This document shows positions 29,701 through 39,444 of a stretch of DNA of 64,000 bases, in pieces (positions within the stretch are counted from its first letter, which is position 1; every line of letters starts with the position of its first letter). Below the pieces are notes generated by a model that saw only the letters and a program-made list of their open reading frames with translations, had not been told where the DNA came from and did not search any database. Source of the DNA: Echinococcus granulosus (taxonomy: Eukaryota > Platyhelminthes > Cestoda > Cyclophyllidea > Taeniidae); NCBI RefSeq assembly GCF_000524195.1, contig NW_020170403.1, forward strand, positions 582,993 through 646,992, read 5' to 3'. The translations under genes were made by a program, and so were the position numbers.

Positions 29701-32700
29701 CTTTTCATGCCAAATCAGCCAGACTGTACCCCAATAACCTTGTAAAATTCGAAAAAAAGATTGGTATTTTTCAAAACGAATACTAACGCACATATCCGCA
29801 AAGAATTATTGTGACAGCAGTCCTTCCAACACAGCTCAGATATTTTGCATTCAAACCCCAATAAAGTACGATTAGTTCAACCCTTAGTTGTACTTTTCAC
29901 CGAAGATTGAAAAGCTGAGCTATTCCAACTACCTTAGTTGAAAAACAGATTTTGAGACTGTGCCCTTCTTGAGTGTCATGGCTATATAAAAGGTACTCCA
30001 GTCTACACTGCTAAAAAGGCTTCCGTGGCAAAAGCAAAGGGCTCATTCTCGACCATTATTTGATGTCAGGTACGTCAGCCTCTTGTCAACGAAACCGATG
30101 AGAGTTGTGCCATGCCTTCCCGATTTTTTTGATAATAGTGACAGTTATCAAGTTCCCAGTAAAAAAATTTGCATATTTTTTTTGAGTTATAAAGCTCGGT
30201 TTCACCAATTTGTAAATACAAAAACAGATTTCAAAAGCTAGTCAATTTAGCAAAAGGGTGAAACTTTTCACAAACATCCAGTCGTAAAAAAGCACATCTG
30301 CCAAAACTCCTCCCATTTCAATGCTCAACTACTTCACTTCAATAAAGAAAGTGACATACCAAAAGAGAAGCGAATTGGGCGCTATTTTACCTGTCAGTAG
30401 GTTGGCCAAAATGAGTTCTGCAATTAATCAAGTTAAACTAGCAATCACGCGAAGCCCTACTCGTAGACGGGACGGTTTAGCGCCCAACTTTTACAAGAAT
30501 GGTTACATCCAAGCCCAAAACCACGCGTCAGCAGGTTGGATGGAATCTCAACTCATTAATATGGTTTCTCACTCCTTCCACAAATTGCTCTCACCTAGAG
30601 CAAACTTCCGGTCTCCCCACTAAATGCAGAGCGAAGTTGAGGTTCTACACTGAAGGCATCGAATAGTGTTTAGAAGATCGGCACTGCCCGCCAATACGCA
30701 TATCTTCTGGAAGCTGAGACAGAAAGCACGATACTGATATCATAAATCCTGCTTTCTCGATGTTTGCCACCGGTGTTAGCCTAGTCCACAAGTCAAAAAT
30801 ATGTGATGCCCTCTGTACCAGTCTGTGATAGCTAATATGCACCAAATTGGGATGCAAACGGCTTGGCTGAATCAGAAACAATAAAAAATGTTGGATGTTC
30901 TTGATCAGAGAAATAACTATATTTGAACTAATGGGAAAAATGAGTGAAGTTTGGTGTCATATCAAGGTAGCCAAACGCTATAGTCTGTGGCAACCCTATT
31001 TGCCTTTGAGCCCTTGGAGGCAAATGTGATGAAAACTAATTGATCAGGACTAGGTAGTGAAGATCTTTGCAGGATATTACTCAACACCGCCGACAGGGCT
31101 TCAATTCGCCAGCCCACAACACATTTGGATCGCTTGCACTCCGTATACAGGAGAAATCCACTATGAATAGTTTTTCCCTCATCCTTAAAATCACTTACCA
31201 CTTCGCAGACCAAATAACCAGCCAGTGGAGCGGTGATCCAAGTAAAAAGCGGAAATGAAGCGCTTCGGTCAACCGCAAGTGACAAAATGTTGAGGCAAAC
31301 TAAAAGCTCCAGGGCTAGGATTTTAACCCAAAAAAATGACTTGTCGTTTTGACAACCCACACTTTCTTCCCTCCCCTGCATAAAATTCATGTCAGCGTCT
31401 CCCTTTCCCTTAGCAAGACAAGCGACTAAAGCTAGTTCAAGCGAAGCAGATACATGGAGCTGGAATTGAATTCAGAGAACAGCCGAAAGTAAGATTGTGG
31501 GAAAAATAAGGAGTTATCAAGTACGGGATAGCCAATTTACCTGCAGAATAGGTTCAGAAGCATAATCTGTTCCAACGACTCCAAAAGTTCCCTTTGTTCC
31601 AGGACTACTTCTCAACATGTCCTAATCCAGTGCGTTAGCCTCAGGCAGTTATAACCAACGAATGTCGAATGCAGTCGGAAGGATAGGTAATACTCTTGGA
31701 AGACAACTTAGCACCATCGCTGCCCGTGATTACTTGGAGACATTGTATCCACCAGACAATGCAAAAGCTCTTTAAATTGGTGAAAAGCGCCTCGCTTTCG
31801 CTCGTAGAACTAGGGATTGCTATTTGTTTACGTTGATGAGACAGCGAAAAGCCATTTTTTCTATAATTCTACCGCCAACTTGATTCTTTTTTTTCATTTA
31901 TAGTAAAGTAAATCAACCTCCCATACTCATTTTTGAATATTTTATTCCCTAACTACCTAACGTTTCAGTTGTTTCAAAGGCATATTTAGTACCGAACCTA
32001 TTTTGTAAAGTGTCCTAATTAACTACAGTAGTTTCAAGGAATTCGACCATTTGACTAGCAGATGAGCGTCTGCTGTACCAGGTGCACCAGAATAAAGTGA
32101 TGAAGGACAGAGCTGCCCAAACTGCATGGGGTCAATTGTATTTCATTGGAAACTTTGCCAAATGAGTGTTGATTCTTCCAGGCAGAAAATCACCTCTTGC
32201 GAGATGTGTAAAACGCCTTTCAATGCAATTTAATCACTTCCCGTTCTCGTTGCTGAGGTGGTGGCACCAAAACAACCTCTTCGTATCCTTCATTAAGCAT
32301 TTTAAGTGAGATGCTCCAAAGAGCATAATATGGCGGAAAAAATGTCAACAAGCAAACGTTGGCAAAAAGCGTCGTAATTGTGAAAGGGAGATGGGAACTT
32401 AAAGCAACCGCGAGGATTTAAAATTATTTCCCCAAATTATACCACGCCAACGCGATAACGACGGTTGTAGTAGGTCACGCACGTCAAAATGTTCACTTGC
32501 CGACGCAAGGGAATCCGCGTTTTTGCCTTCAACAGCTGGCAGACCTGCACTAAATCGGAAATTTATTAAACTTTTGGCAGGTGTAATAGCCCGGATTTGG
32601 GCAGTGAAAAGCTGATTACACGGTACAAATCAAAGTTTGACTGATCGGCCCATGTTCCAGCCTAAAACAGAGCGGCAAGAAATTGTGTAACTATGTATTT

Positions 32701-35700
32701 GCAAATTTTACAATACGATAGATTTACATATGGAAAAACAGTTAGAGGAGCAAATTTTCTGTTCATTCTAAATTCACAGAAATCAAAGAAGTGTGGGTTG
32801 TACCAAACATTTAATTATAAAAGCTGGGGACTTTTATCCTCCCCTCAATGGGCTAATTAATACGACCATCAACCACAATTTACAAAGGTTTACGTCTAGA
32901 AAAGCCATTTGAAGAGCGAATTGCTCGATGGATTTGCCCAAACTCAAGATATCTAACTACGTTCACAATCAAATGAAATAGCCTGAGTCCTACTTTCTCC
33001 CCATACTTCCACCAGTGCTGCAGTTTTAACACAACTAGATGTAGTCTTAACAAACGAGAGATGCTGGTTAAATGACACAGACAACACAAACAACCCGACT
33101 GTCATTCTGTTTTGAAACAAGGTGCGAGTTAGAGAAGGCGGTTTTGGGAAGGCCTTTAAAGAATCACAAAAAAGTGTGCATAATAAGTGCTCATGCACAC
33201 CTCAAGTGTGTTGTCGCACTTTCCCGGAAGTCCACCTAACTTCTGCTTTAGGGGGTGAGAGCGAATGTGGCAAGGTGTTGAATTACCAGCATTAGTTAGT
33301 GGACATTGTGAACTATTCCACCGTATTTCGTTGACTCTCTTATCAAAGGAATGGTCCTCATTAATGAACAAGTTAGCTGTTTTATACAGATTTAAAAAAC
33401 TCTCCTGGACTTTGAAAGCACAAGCAAATGCAAACTTAACACAAGCCGTCACCGAGATCACGCCGACTCCAGTCCAAGTTCTATCAGATAGATACTTAAC
33501 AAAAACAAGACAATGACTAACGCCTCCACCCTTGTGCTGTTATTTCTACAACGTCCGCAGCCTGCGAAGTAAGTTGACTTGGCGCGTCCTATACAGCTGA
33601 AAAAGTATAACTATATGCATGTTTATGTGATAAGGAAATCTGCTTTATGACCTCAAGCTCGTGGTTATGAAAACCAGAACTCTCAAGCCATAATTCGTTA
33701 CACCAAAAAGCATTCGAAAGAACCAGTCTCCTAGATCATGTCAAGCCCCCTCCTTACTAGAATTCTTGTTAAAAAGACAATAATACTGTTTTTGTCATTG
33801 CAAACGCGGTAAAGAAGCAATTTTGATCGGAAAATTCGCTCCCAGCAAAGTAGTAGATGGTATTTGTTTAGGGACTAATGAGAGGTGCTGGCCAATAAAT
33901 CCAACTCACCAGCAAAGGCAATGTGTAGGAAAAGGACTAATCAACAGGAATTTTAAAGAAGAAACACATGATTAATAGATAAACAAGCCCCGCTAAATGT
34001 AACGAAACACACCCCTAAGCTTGGTTTCAATACAGAAATGCCCGATTGTTGGGATTCTTTCCACCGCTTACAAGGATCAAACACGTCAAGGAAGTCCGAC
34101 CCTCGGATCCCACGCATTCGTATCCAGCATCGATATTGGAGGTGCAGTACTTATGGGGAAAAGTAGAAATCAGGCTGCATTTACTCTCGGGCGAACCGGT
34201 TGTAAGATAGACCTAGGCTTTCACCAAGACTTGGTGGGAATGATTCACTAAAACGCAACTTCTACCGGCCAAGTATTAGGGCATAGTAGACCTCTTCTGG
34301 ATGTGCGTTGATTACATTCTTTCGCAGTCTCAGGTGGGTGCCTTTTAGCGTATTTATGTGTGCCATTTTTGCGAAATGTACGCATCACCCTGGTGGAGTA
34401 TGCAACAATCAGACAATTCTGCCTACTTGATTTTCTATTCGAGGTGAGAAAGGCTGTCGAGATGTCAAGGTGATAGAGAGTTCAGTGTTGATATCACCAT
34501 TGTAAACAACAGTGTGTTATCTTACTCTACTGAGAAACCATGAAAACGGCCATTAGTGGCATCAAGTTCTCTCTTCGTAAATAATAGCGCCAATGTACTA
34601 GGTTGTGGGGGGGGGGGGGGGATCAGGCTATGTAGAAACATTTGTGCACTTCCCACCCTGTTTATGCGATTTTGGCATCAAAAAATTGGCACGAGGCACA
34701 ACGAAAAGATGTCCGAAAGGTAGCTGGAATGCCATCGGGGTGGCCAAATAGGCACCAAATACCACAGTAGAACTTGGTTACTAAACGACAGTTTGGCTGC
34801 AGTGACAGAATCAACTAACAAACTGGGAAACGTTTTGTCGCATAGGCCATGAGAGATAGTAGTCAGCAAAGTATTTTTCGGTATGAACAGCTTGAATGTA
34901 CTAAATCGCCGTGGTAAGCACTCTACTTAGTGCTATCTCAACATACATGGTCGTATGATTAAATACCAGAGATCTAACTGCACATTATCGGATTGTAAGA
35001 TCCACTAAGTGCTTAAAAAGGACGTATTAAACAAATTTATTACCGACGCTTTGCACCACACAAGTAAAAGCCCACTCAGTGATAGGTACTTATGCCAATA
35101 ATTTGCCACCGTCGAAATCCTGATGAGATGTGAAAAGCCGGCCAAAACCATTTCAACTTATCCTAAGAAGTAATGGAGATACGTAACGTTGTAGAGAATA
35201 GTGAGAACCTAGGAACAAGGTGGTCTCATTCATCGTCTGAATTCCAAAAAAAACAAGTGTAAACGCTGGAAATCAGCCACTTGGGGGGGGGGGGGGCAGA
35301 AGGATGGCAATATGCTTCTATCATCGACTTGTGTTTATTACAACGAAGACCCGCGGTATCAACGCGAATGAAAAATCGAAACGCATTACCTACACAGCTT
35401 GAGGAGTGTCATGTAACCTTGGCAGTCTTTCATTATTATGAATTATGCTTACCGACTTAACTACTGTCTTAAATTTCTGCTAGATTACGGATCAAGGAGG
35501 GGGTAGAGTTGCTTATCAAATACTAACTTTCTTAGAAGAATCGGAAGTGTAAAAAACCAGGCATCATTGAAAGATCCGGGGAGAGTGTTATGGTTGAACA
35601 AATAGATAAAGTAGGAAAGAGGCTAACCAGCCATGCGAAAGACAGACCTGGGCTGCGACCAAGGCATTAGAGGATAGCTATGATCAAAGCTCAAACCAAT

Positions 35701-38700
35701 AAAGATGGGCGTCAAGGTTGAGTTGGGAAGACTATTGGGCAGGTCAGCTGCATAAAAAAAATAACCACATTTACATGAAAGAGCTGGTTAAGTGCCGATT
35801 AAGAACGTATAATCGCACACCTCATATTGATGAAAAAGTAAATAATTCTAAGTTTATAAACACGTTCTACAGTATCGGTGACAAATTTGCGAAGAAGCCG
35901 TCTTTTTGAATAATAACTTGGTAGAATTAATGAAGGAATGGAAGTTGGGAGCATCAATGAAGGATTCGATGGCGAACGAATGGTGACTCAAAAGGAAGAG
36001 CCTCTGTTCGGACGGGGGATTTAAATTTTTATAATGAACCAACAGCATGGAAAGCAGTTCTGAGATGCAAGCAGCTGTGTTGGAAGGAATGAACACGTTT
36101 CCCCCAAAATATGTGCGGGTATCACGAATACAATGGCCAAACTTCTCTGCCCAAGCTTCGATATTTGCACGGGAAGGGGAAGCGAAACGTCCCATTGCGC
36201 CCAGTTAGCTGCTACTAAGGTTGTGATTCCATGCGCGTTCAAATGAGTCGAAGTAAAAGGGAGGGGGGATGATTCAGAATAAACGTAACTGACGCCTGTG
36301 TGCCCACTCCTACGCACTCGCCTTCCCTCTGCGTCTGTATACCATGATGAGTCACTGCAACCTTGGACGGCCATAAAATTGTAGACTGTCCAGACAGCAC
36401 AGACGCGGCACAGAGACCAGACGCACCCAAAAAAAGGCCCTCTCCTCCTCTCCGTCTGGTGTGCGAGCCAAAGCACAAACCCAATCACGCACACAGTAGA
36501 AGGGCACAGCATAAATCAAAACCCCGTCGACAAATTAGGAATAAAAGGACTCATCTGCCAATTTTTGGGCGGACTGGTTGATTGTTTGCACTATATGAAA
36601 CAAGAGACGGTAGAGAAAGATACGAAATCTGGATACCGTCACGCACCATCGTGACACGGAGCTAAATGACATCATCTCATGAAGTACTTCACAAGACCCG
36701 TGAAACGAGAAGAACAACTTAGACGTGAGTGGGGTAAACACAGGTGGACGGCAGGTTTTGCCTCACTGTGCAGACAAGATTTTTGTGGATGGCTCATATT
36801 ACGTGTAAAATGACCGAATATGATTTCACACTGAAGGGACACGCGATGCAAACAGCTTAGAACTATTCCTACTCGATTCTTCAAGACGTTTCTGCAGCAC
36901 TTTGTGACCGAAATTATGGAGGATAGATTTATTTGCTATTAGAATTCCAAAGCAAAGTCAACCACCACAATCAGGGTGCTTTATTGCTCTAACACGACAC
37001 CAACACTTGTACACTACCGAACCGACCGATTTAACCGCGGCTCAACAACTAGAAGATGTAATTATTCTTGCAGCAAGACCAAGTAACAGCCGAATGGGTT
37101 GAATCAGTTGCTGAGCTGATTGTTAATTGGACTGGCGCCAACAGCGGACTTTTTACTCATAGGGCGATTTAAAAATGTAGCATTTATTTACTGCAGGGAC
37201 TATTGTAACAGAACTAGTATCTAAAGTCAAAGCCGAAATGTGACAAATGGGTACATGGGAGAGCAAAATATCACGACTGAATATAGCACTCCGTGCCGAC
37301 GAGGCACTGGATTCGAATGGATTTATTCAAAAGTCTGTATCATTAAATAGATCATAAACCGAAAACAGCCAATAGACACAACAAAACGAATATTTGCACA
37401 AGTGTAGTAGCTTATTTCCGTTTACAAATATAATAAATCTACAGCAGTGATGGATCATGAGCGCAAAATGTGCTCAGAATCAGAACCACCAGAACAGCAT
37501 ACCATCCAGTAATTAACTGCAGCATCAACGCTAACAACCAGACACAAAATGAAAAGTAAAAGTAAGTTGAATTTCAATGACAATGAATGGTCTACCTTGA
37601 AAGTAAACGGATAACTGTCTGGACCCAGCTTCCGAATGAGACGCTCCTGGAGACGAGAAATTTTCAAGTGCAGAGTGCTTTCGTCCGCCGGACCAGGTGG
37701 TGGGTAAACTTGTTTGGTGTTAAGAAATAGATCTCTGTGCCAATCAATACCGTGGAACTCATCTCCATCGCGACCGTGTCGAAAAGCGCAGAGCAGGTGA
37801 ATAAAAACCTTGCGACCTTTAACGTATTCTGCATCGACTAACACAACGCCTTCTAAACGAAGGGGACAAAAACTCTCAGATACTGGAAAGCGCAGCAAAC
37901 CAAATTTAGAGGTGGAAAGACAACCAGTACGACACAGTGGTATAAAGGAGGCCTACCGATGGGATCCACGTGAGTTAGATGGTCGACGAAGTCGCGTTTT
38001 CCAAGATAAACAGTCACCTGCTATAAGCGCCAAAACCAAAATGTCTCCTTACCTTCCCATTCGGGGTAGACTTTTTAAAAATCCTTAAGAATAGCCAAAT
38101 ATCAATTAGGAAATACCTTGTTCCATGCCTTTTGGACTCGTTCATCATAAACAAGTGGGTTGAGAGACTATATGGGCTTCTTCCAACACCAATTGTCACC
38201 CAAGCCTGGGCAAAGCTTGATCAGGGTGTGTAAATATGTTGCTGAAAGATGAGTTAGTAAACACCCCAGTTCCGTCAAAACCCGGGACCAAACTTTCTTT
38301 AACCGTTATGGACAGTCACGACACTCCAATGCAAGGTCGAGTAAGGGCGGTCTGTTTCAACTCTTGAAATATGACTTCACGTTTTTGCAACAGTATGACG
38401 AAATTCTAAGAGACATAGTAGATCACTCATCAAAACACAATAAACTCTTAACTCGGCGTCCTTAAATGTCAAAAGCGCTTTATTAAGGAACCAATACCTA
38501 GAAGCATAGATGCAGGATAAATTAGCATTGATTTGCAGAAAATGTGACTAAAAAAAGAGATACTTGTGCAATTATTTAGGGTAAAAGCTTTTTGCCCATT
38601 GAGGTGAATTTTAGAGGTGAAAGAAGCCATAATACTTAGATGGAAAGCATATATTTAACATACAGAAGTTACTGGGCGTAATTGCAGCGTCCCGAGACCC

Positions 38701-39444
38701 CCTGGAGACGAAAGAAGACACAATACTCGGGCAAAATATGTGTTCAGCGTAGAGAAGGTGTCTGGGCTATTGACCTAGCGAGGTACAAGGAGGCTAATTC
38801 AAAGTACAAAAGTGGAGCCTCACTAGAACCGGGGGATAAACCACCATCGTATTACACTATCGTACTACATAATACTTTGGTTGTTTGCTTAACGGCCAGT
38901 TTTGTTAAAGAGCTACTTTGTCTTAGCTGTTGTACCTCGCTAAGTGGGCTAACTCCTAAACTATCCGGATAGCCCTAATACCTTCTGTATACCAAATATA
39001 TATGTATATTCTTCCCGAGTATTACCACTTCTTTTGTCTTCAAGGATGTGTTAAGGAACTACATTCGGGGCCACTTGCATGACCCTTAGGCCAGCCTACC
39101 CGGCAATGTATGATGACTAAGACAAAGTGACCGTTAACTAAAACCGACCTCTAAAAACCACTAACCTATCGCAAAGGCATTTAATTATTTGGGATACTTT
39201 ACGCTTTATGCCAGAGAAAGTATGTAAATTTTGCACAAAATAAGCACTTTCCAGAATGTACAAGCTTCACCAACATTAACTGATATTTAGAAGAGCCGTA
39301 GTAAACCAAACATCCCTAGGGTTTGGATAAAGTCGCTCTCATGTTTAGGAATGATTAAGAGGGTTTGGGTTGTCTAGGCACCTAGCGCACTTACCTGTTT
39401 AGGTGTGGGCAATATCAGTTATCTATTTTATCTTACCCAGCCAT
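2633..39444 (-). CDS. ARRB: Beta-arrestin-like gene (whole span, spliced)
   Basis: Arrestins bind activated, phosphorylated G-protein-coupled receptors in the cytosol, block G-protein coupling and link receptors to endocytosis and signalling. Nine strong exons on the minus strand join in compatible phase and give about 306 residues in family order: the IFKK lysine pair (phosphate sensor), [33 protein letters not shown] (finger loop), [34 protein letters not shown] (with the polar-core Arg), [33 protein letters not shown], and [27 protein letters not shown] (with the polar-core Asp). Human beta-arrestins have about 410-418 residues, so roughly the last 100 are not securely seen. Exon 1 and the last exon listed are tentative. 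Introns reach 13 kb. The gene lies head-to-head with the synaptobrevin gene. A visual arrestin or an invertebrate arrestin ancestral to both groups is possible; the long C-domain matches beta-arrestins best. Confidence 0.93.
2736..5966 (-). other. Arrestin intron between exons 10 and 11 (tentative)
   Basis: Intronic if exon 11 is right. It contains repeat B copy 1 near 3868-4010. A 128-codon minus-strand open frame at 5032-5418 shows no family match. Nothing else recognised. Confidence 0.5.
3868..4010 (+). repeat. Dispersed repeat B, copy 1
   Basis: Shares a series of blocks in the same order with 24568-24712: CCCAATGAGGCA, AGCAAACAA.CCA, CCACTTTT/TCACTTTTGTTTCC, and CTGTCTATT versus CCGTCTATT. 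Both copies lie in arrestin introns in the same orientation. No terminal repeats or target duplications could be made out, so the element class is unknown. Confidence 0.6.
5967..6113 (-). CDS. ARRB: Arrestin exon 10 ([23 protein letters not shown])
   Basis: 147 bases: one base, 48 codons and two bases. It starts [18 protein letters not shown] and ends [10 protein letters not shown] plus AT. The Asp in LADNRD is the polar-core aspartate (D290 of human beta-arrestin 1). [18 protein letters not shown] is the family's gate-loop signature and is almost unchanged. The acceptor is CTTTCTTTGCACAG and the donor AT/GTGCGT, so the next exon must complete ATN, Ile in most relatives. Confidence 0.97.
6114..9481 (-). 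other. Arrestin intron 9
   Basis: AT-rich intron. The minus-strand frame at 7525-7869 contains [11 protein letters not shown], faintly like a retroelement reverse-transcriptase block, but flanking motifs are missing. Nothing else recognised. Confidence 0.75.
9482..9554 (-). CDS. ARRB: Arrestin exon 9 ([17 protein letters not shown])
   Basis: 73 bases completing Val, then 23 codons [20 protein letters not shown] and two bases of Glu. It corresponds to VRQYADICLF.TAQYKC.VAQLE. The acceptor is GACCTTTTCAG and the donor GA/GTAAGT. It falls in an exon too short to appear as an open frame of its own and was found by phase and family match. Confidence 0.95.
9555..11957 (-). other. Arrestin intron 8
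   Basis: AT-rich intron; no repeat or gene recognised. Confidence 0.8.
11958..12042 (-). CDS. ARRB: Arrestin exon 8 (C-domain, [11 protein letters not shown])
   Basis: 85 bases: 28 codons, [18 protein letters not shown].. to ..KTVKKVKLI, plus the first base of a Val codon. It matches the family segment [28 protein letters not shown]. The acceptor is CATATTTCTTTTAG and the donor G/GTAAGT in phase 1, which fits exon 9. Confidence 0.96.
12043..13151 (-). other. Arrestin intron 7
   Basis: AT-rich intron of about 1.1 kb. Plus-strand open frames at 12550-12843 and 12836-13063 have no family match and no supporting splice context. Confidence 0.8.
13152..13287 (-). CDS. ARRB: Arrestin exon 7 ([14 protein letters not shown], hinge region)
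   Basis: 136 bases: one base of the split Arg, then 45 codons. It begins [16 protein letters not shown] and ends [10 protein letters not shown]. The Arg in VRKL is the polar-core arginine that senses receptor phosphates (R169 of human beta-arrestin 1). AGPQPTTE and FLMS..SL..EASLDK are arrestin hallmarks leading from the N-domain through the hinge to the C-domain. The acceptor is CTTTATTTGTAG and the donor CAG/GTTGGT. Confidence 0.97.
13288..18698 (-). other. Arrestin intron 6
   Basis: 5.4 kb AT-rich intron. A 16-base stretch at 14026-14041 recurs at 45819-45834. No gene or complete repeat recognised. Confidence 0.8.
18699..18766 (-). CDS. ARRB: Arrestin exon 6 ([22 protein letters not shown])
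   Basis: 68 bases: 22 codons plus two bases (CG) of an Arg codon finished by exon 7. It matches the family segment ACGVDYE.KAF...LEEK.HKR, ending one residue before NSVR. The acceptor is CTCACCTTTCAG and the donor CG/GTGAGT. A GTG trinucleotide run (plus-strand view) lies about 130 bases on the acceptor side. Confidence 0.94.
18767..24379 (-). other. Arrestin intron 5
   Basis: 5.6 kb. Contains a GTG trinucleotide run at 18899-18920 and repeat A copy 1 at about 20210-20285. Longer open frames, including minus 23133-23528, show no secure family match. Confidence 0.8.
20210..20285 (+). repeat. Dispersed repeat A, copy 1
   Basis: Ends in the family A signature CCGTCTTCAG..AAGTCT..GGACGCTACA, preceded by TACATATT. 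It is diverged from the other copies, so it is an old insertion inside an arrestin intron, orientation plus. Confidence 0.65.
24380..24439 (-). CDS. ARRB: Arrestin exon 5 ([20 protein letters not shown])
   Basis: Exactly 20 codons, the same size as the human exon [20 protein letters not shown], with acceptor CGCTTTTAG and perfect donor AAG/GTGAGT, phase 0 at both ends. Positions that match the family are P2, P6, S8-V9, L11 and D17-x-G-K. The normally near-invariant TLQP is replaced by SLLL, so sequence alone is weak, but size, phase and position make the assignment strong. Confidence 0.88.
24568..24712 (+). repeat. Dispersed repeat B, copy 2
   Basis: Partner of 3868-4010, same orientation, with shared blocks CCCAATGAGGCA, AAGCAAACAATCCAA and CCGTCTATTTCC. 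It begins about 130 bases from arrestin exon 5 on the 5' (upstream) side of the gene. Class unknown. Confidence 0.6.
28140..28430. other. CpG-dense patch in arrestin intron 4
   Basis: About 290 bases with many CG dinucleotides (for example GAGCGCGTCC, GCCGGC, AGCGGATAGGCGG) in otherwise CpG-poor intron. It could be an internal promoter, an enhancer or remains of foreign or mobile DNA. Open frames exist on both strands here because stop codons are GC-poor; neither resembles a known protein. Confidence 0.4.
34607..34621 (+). repeat. Poly-G run, 15 bases
   Basis: Uninterrupted G run inside an arrestin intron, with a second run about 680 bases away. Likely to be unstable in length and able to form quadruplex structure. 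Confidence 0.95.
35283..35296 (+). repeat. Poly-G run, 14 bases
   Basis: Second uninterrupted G run on the same strand, close to the first. The sequence around the two runs is not otherwise similar, so they are not copies of one element. Confidence 0.95.
36290..36540. other. CpG-dense patch near arrestin exon 4
   Basis: GC-rich stretch 1.1-1.3 kb from exon 4 on the downstream-intron side, with repeated GACGC and CACGC units. A 163-codon minus-strand frame crosses it but has no family match. It may be a regulatory island. Confidence 0.35.
37596..37852 (-). CDS. ARRB: Arrestin exon 4 (N-domain with finger loop)
   Basis: 257 bases, 85 full codons, starting [16 protein letters not shown] and ending [16 protein letters not shown]. 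It carries the receptor-contacting finger loop, here [17 protein letters not shown] instead of the usual FRYGRED.DVLGL.F. The segment after the [13 protein letters not shown] strand is about five residues longer than in human beta-arrestins. The acceptor is CCCCTTCGTTTAG and the donor AAG/GTAGAC, phase 0. The next intron, 37595 to 24440, is the largest in the gene. Confidence 0.96.
37957..38017 (-). CDS. ARRB: Arrestin exon 3 (N-domain, [10 protein letters not shown])
   Basis: 61 bases encode [20 protein letters not shown] plus the first base of a Glu codon. This is the highly conserved arrestin segment [16 protein letters not shown]. The acceptor GCAG/GTGACT follows an alternative AG six bases upstream, which would add one Gln. 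The donor is G/GTAGGC in phase 1. The intron to exon 2 is only 35 bases and the one to exon 4 about 100 bases, in sharp contrast to the multi-kilobase introns downstream. Confidence 0.95.
38053..38083 (-). CDS. ARRB: Arrestin exon 2 ([10 protein letters not shown])
   Basis: 31 bases: the last base of a split codon, then [10 protein letters not shown], matching the first beta-strand of all arrestins (human VFKKxSPNxK). The two lysines correspond to the phosphate-sensing pair. The acceptor is CTATTCTTAAG and the donor AAG/GTAAGG, giving a phase 0 end. The split codon ends in G, which fits Arg, the usual residue here, or Gly if the tentative exon 1 is right. Confidence 0.9.
38682..38755 (-). repeat. 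Dispersed repeat A, inverted copy
   Basis: Reverse-complement copy: GCAGCGTCCCGAGACC, then GACGAAAGAAGACACAATACTCGGGCAAAATATGT split over the block. It faces the plus-oriented copy 220 bases to the right. Confidence 0.65.
38975..39064 (+). repeat. Dispersed repeat A, plus copy
   Basis: Shows CCTTCTGTATACC, ATATTCTTCCCGAGTATTACC, and TTTTGTCTTCAAGG..GGAACTACA in family order. With 38682-38755 it forms an inverted pair spanning about 385 bases. Confidence 0.6.
39437..39444 (-). CDS. ARRB: Tentative arrestin exon 1 (start codon)
   Basis: Eight bases, ATGGCTGG, are followed directly by a good donor GTAAGA. The ATG has A at -3 and G at +4. The exon ends in phase 2, as exon 2 requires, and would give MAG-IFKK at the N terminus. 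Family members usually have three to six residues between Met and the V/IFKK motif, so this is short. It is the best candidate seen between exon 2 and the synaptobrevin gene. A different first exon further upstream remains possible. Confidence 0.28.

Larger units (their letters stand above)
24440..37595 (-). other. Arrestin intron 4 (13.2 kb)
   Basis: The largest intron. It contains repeat B copy 2, CpG-dense patches near 28.15-28.43 and 36.29-36.54 kb, and two poly-G runs at 34.6 and 35.3 kb. One exon-like hydrophobic frame at 31199-31314 on the minus strand is discussed under findings. No nested gene could be established. Confidence 0.8.
38084..39436 (-). other. Arrestin first intron or upstream region
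   Basis: If exon 1 at 39.44 kb is right this is intron 1 (1.35 kb). It holds two repeat A copies in opposite orientation (38682-38755 and 38975-39064). By eye the plus strand changes from A-rich to T-rich near 38.9 kb. Confidence 0.5.
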
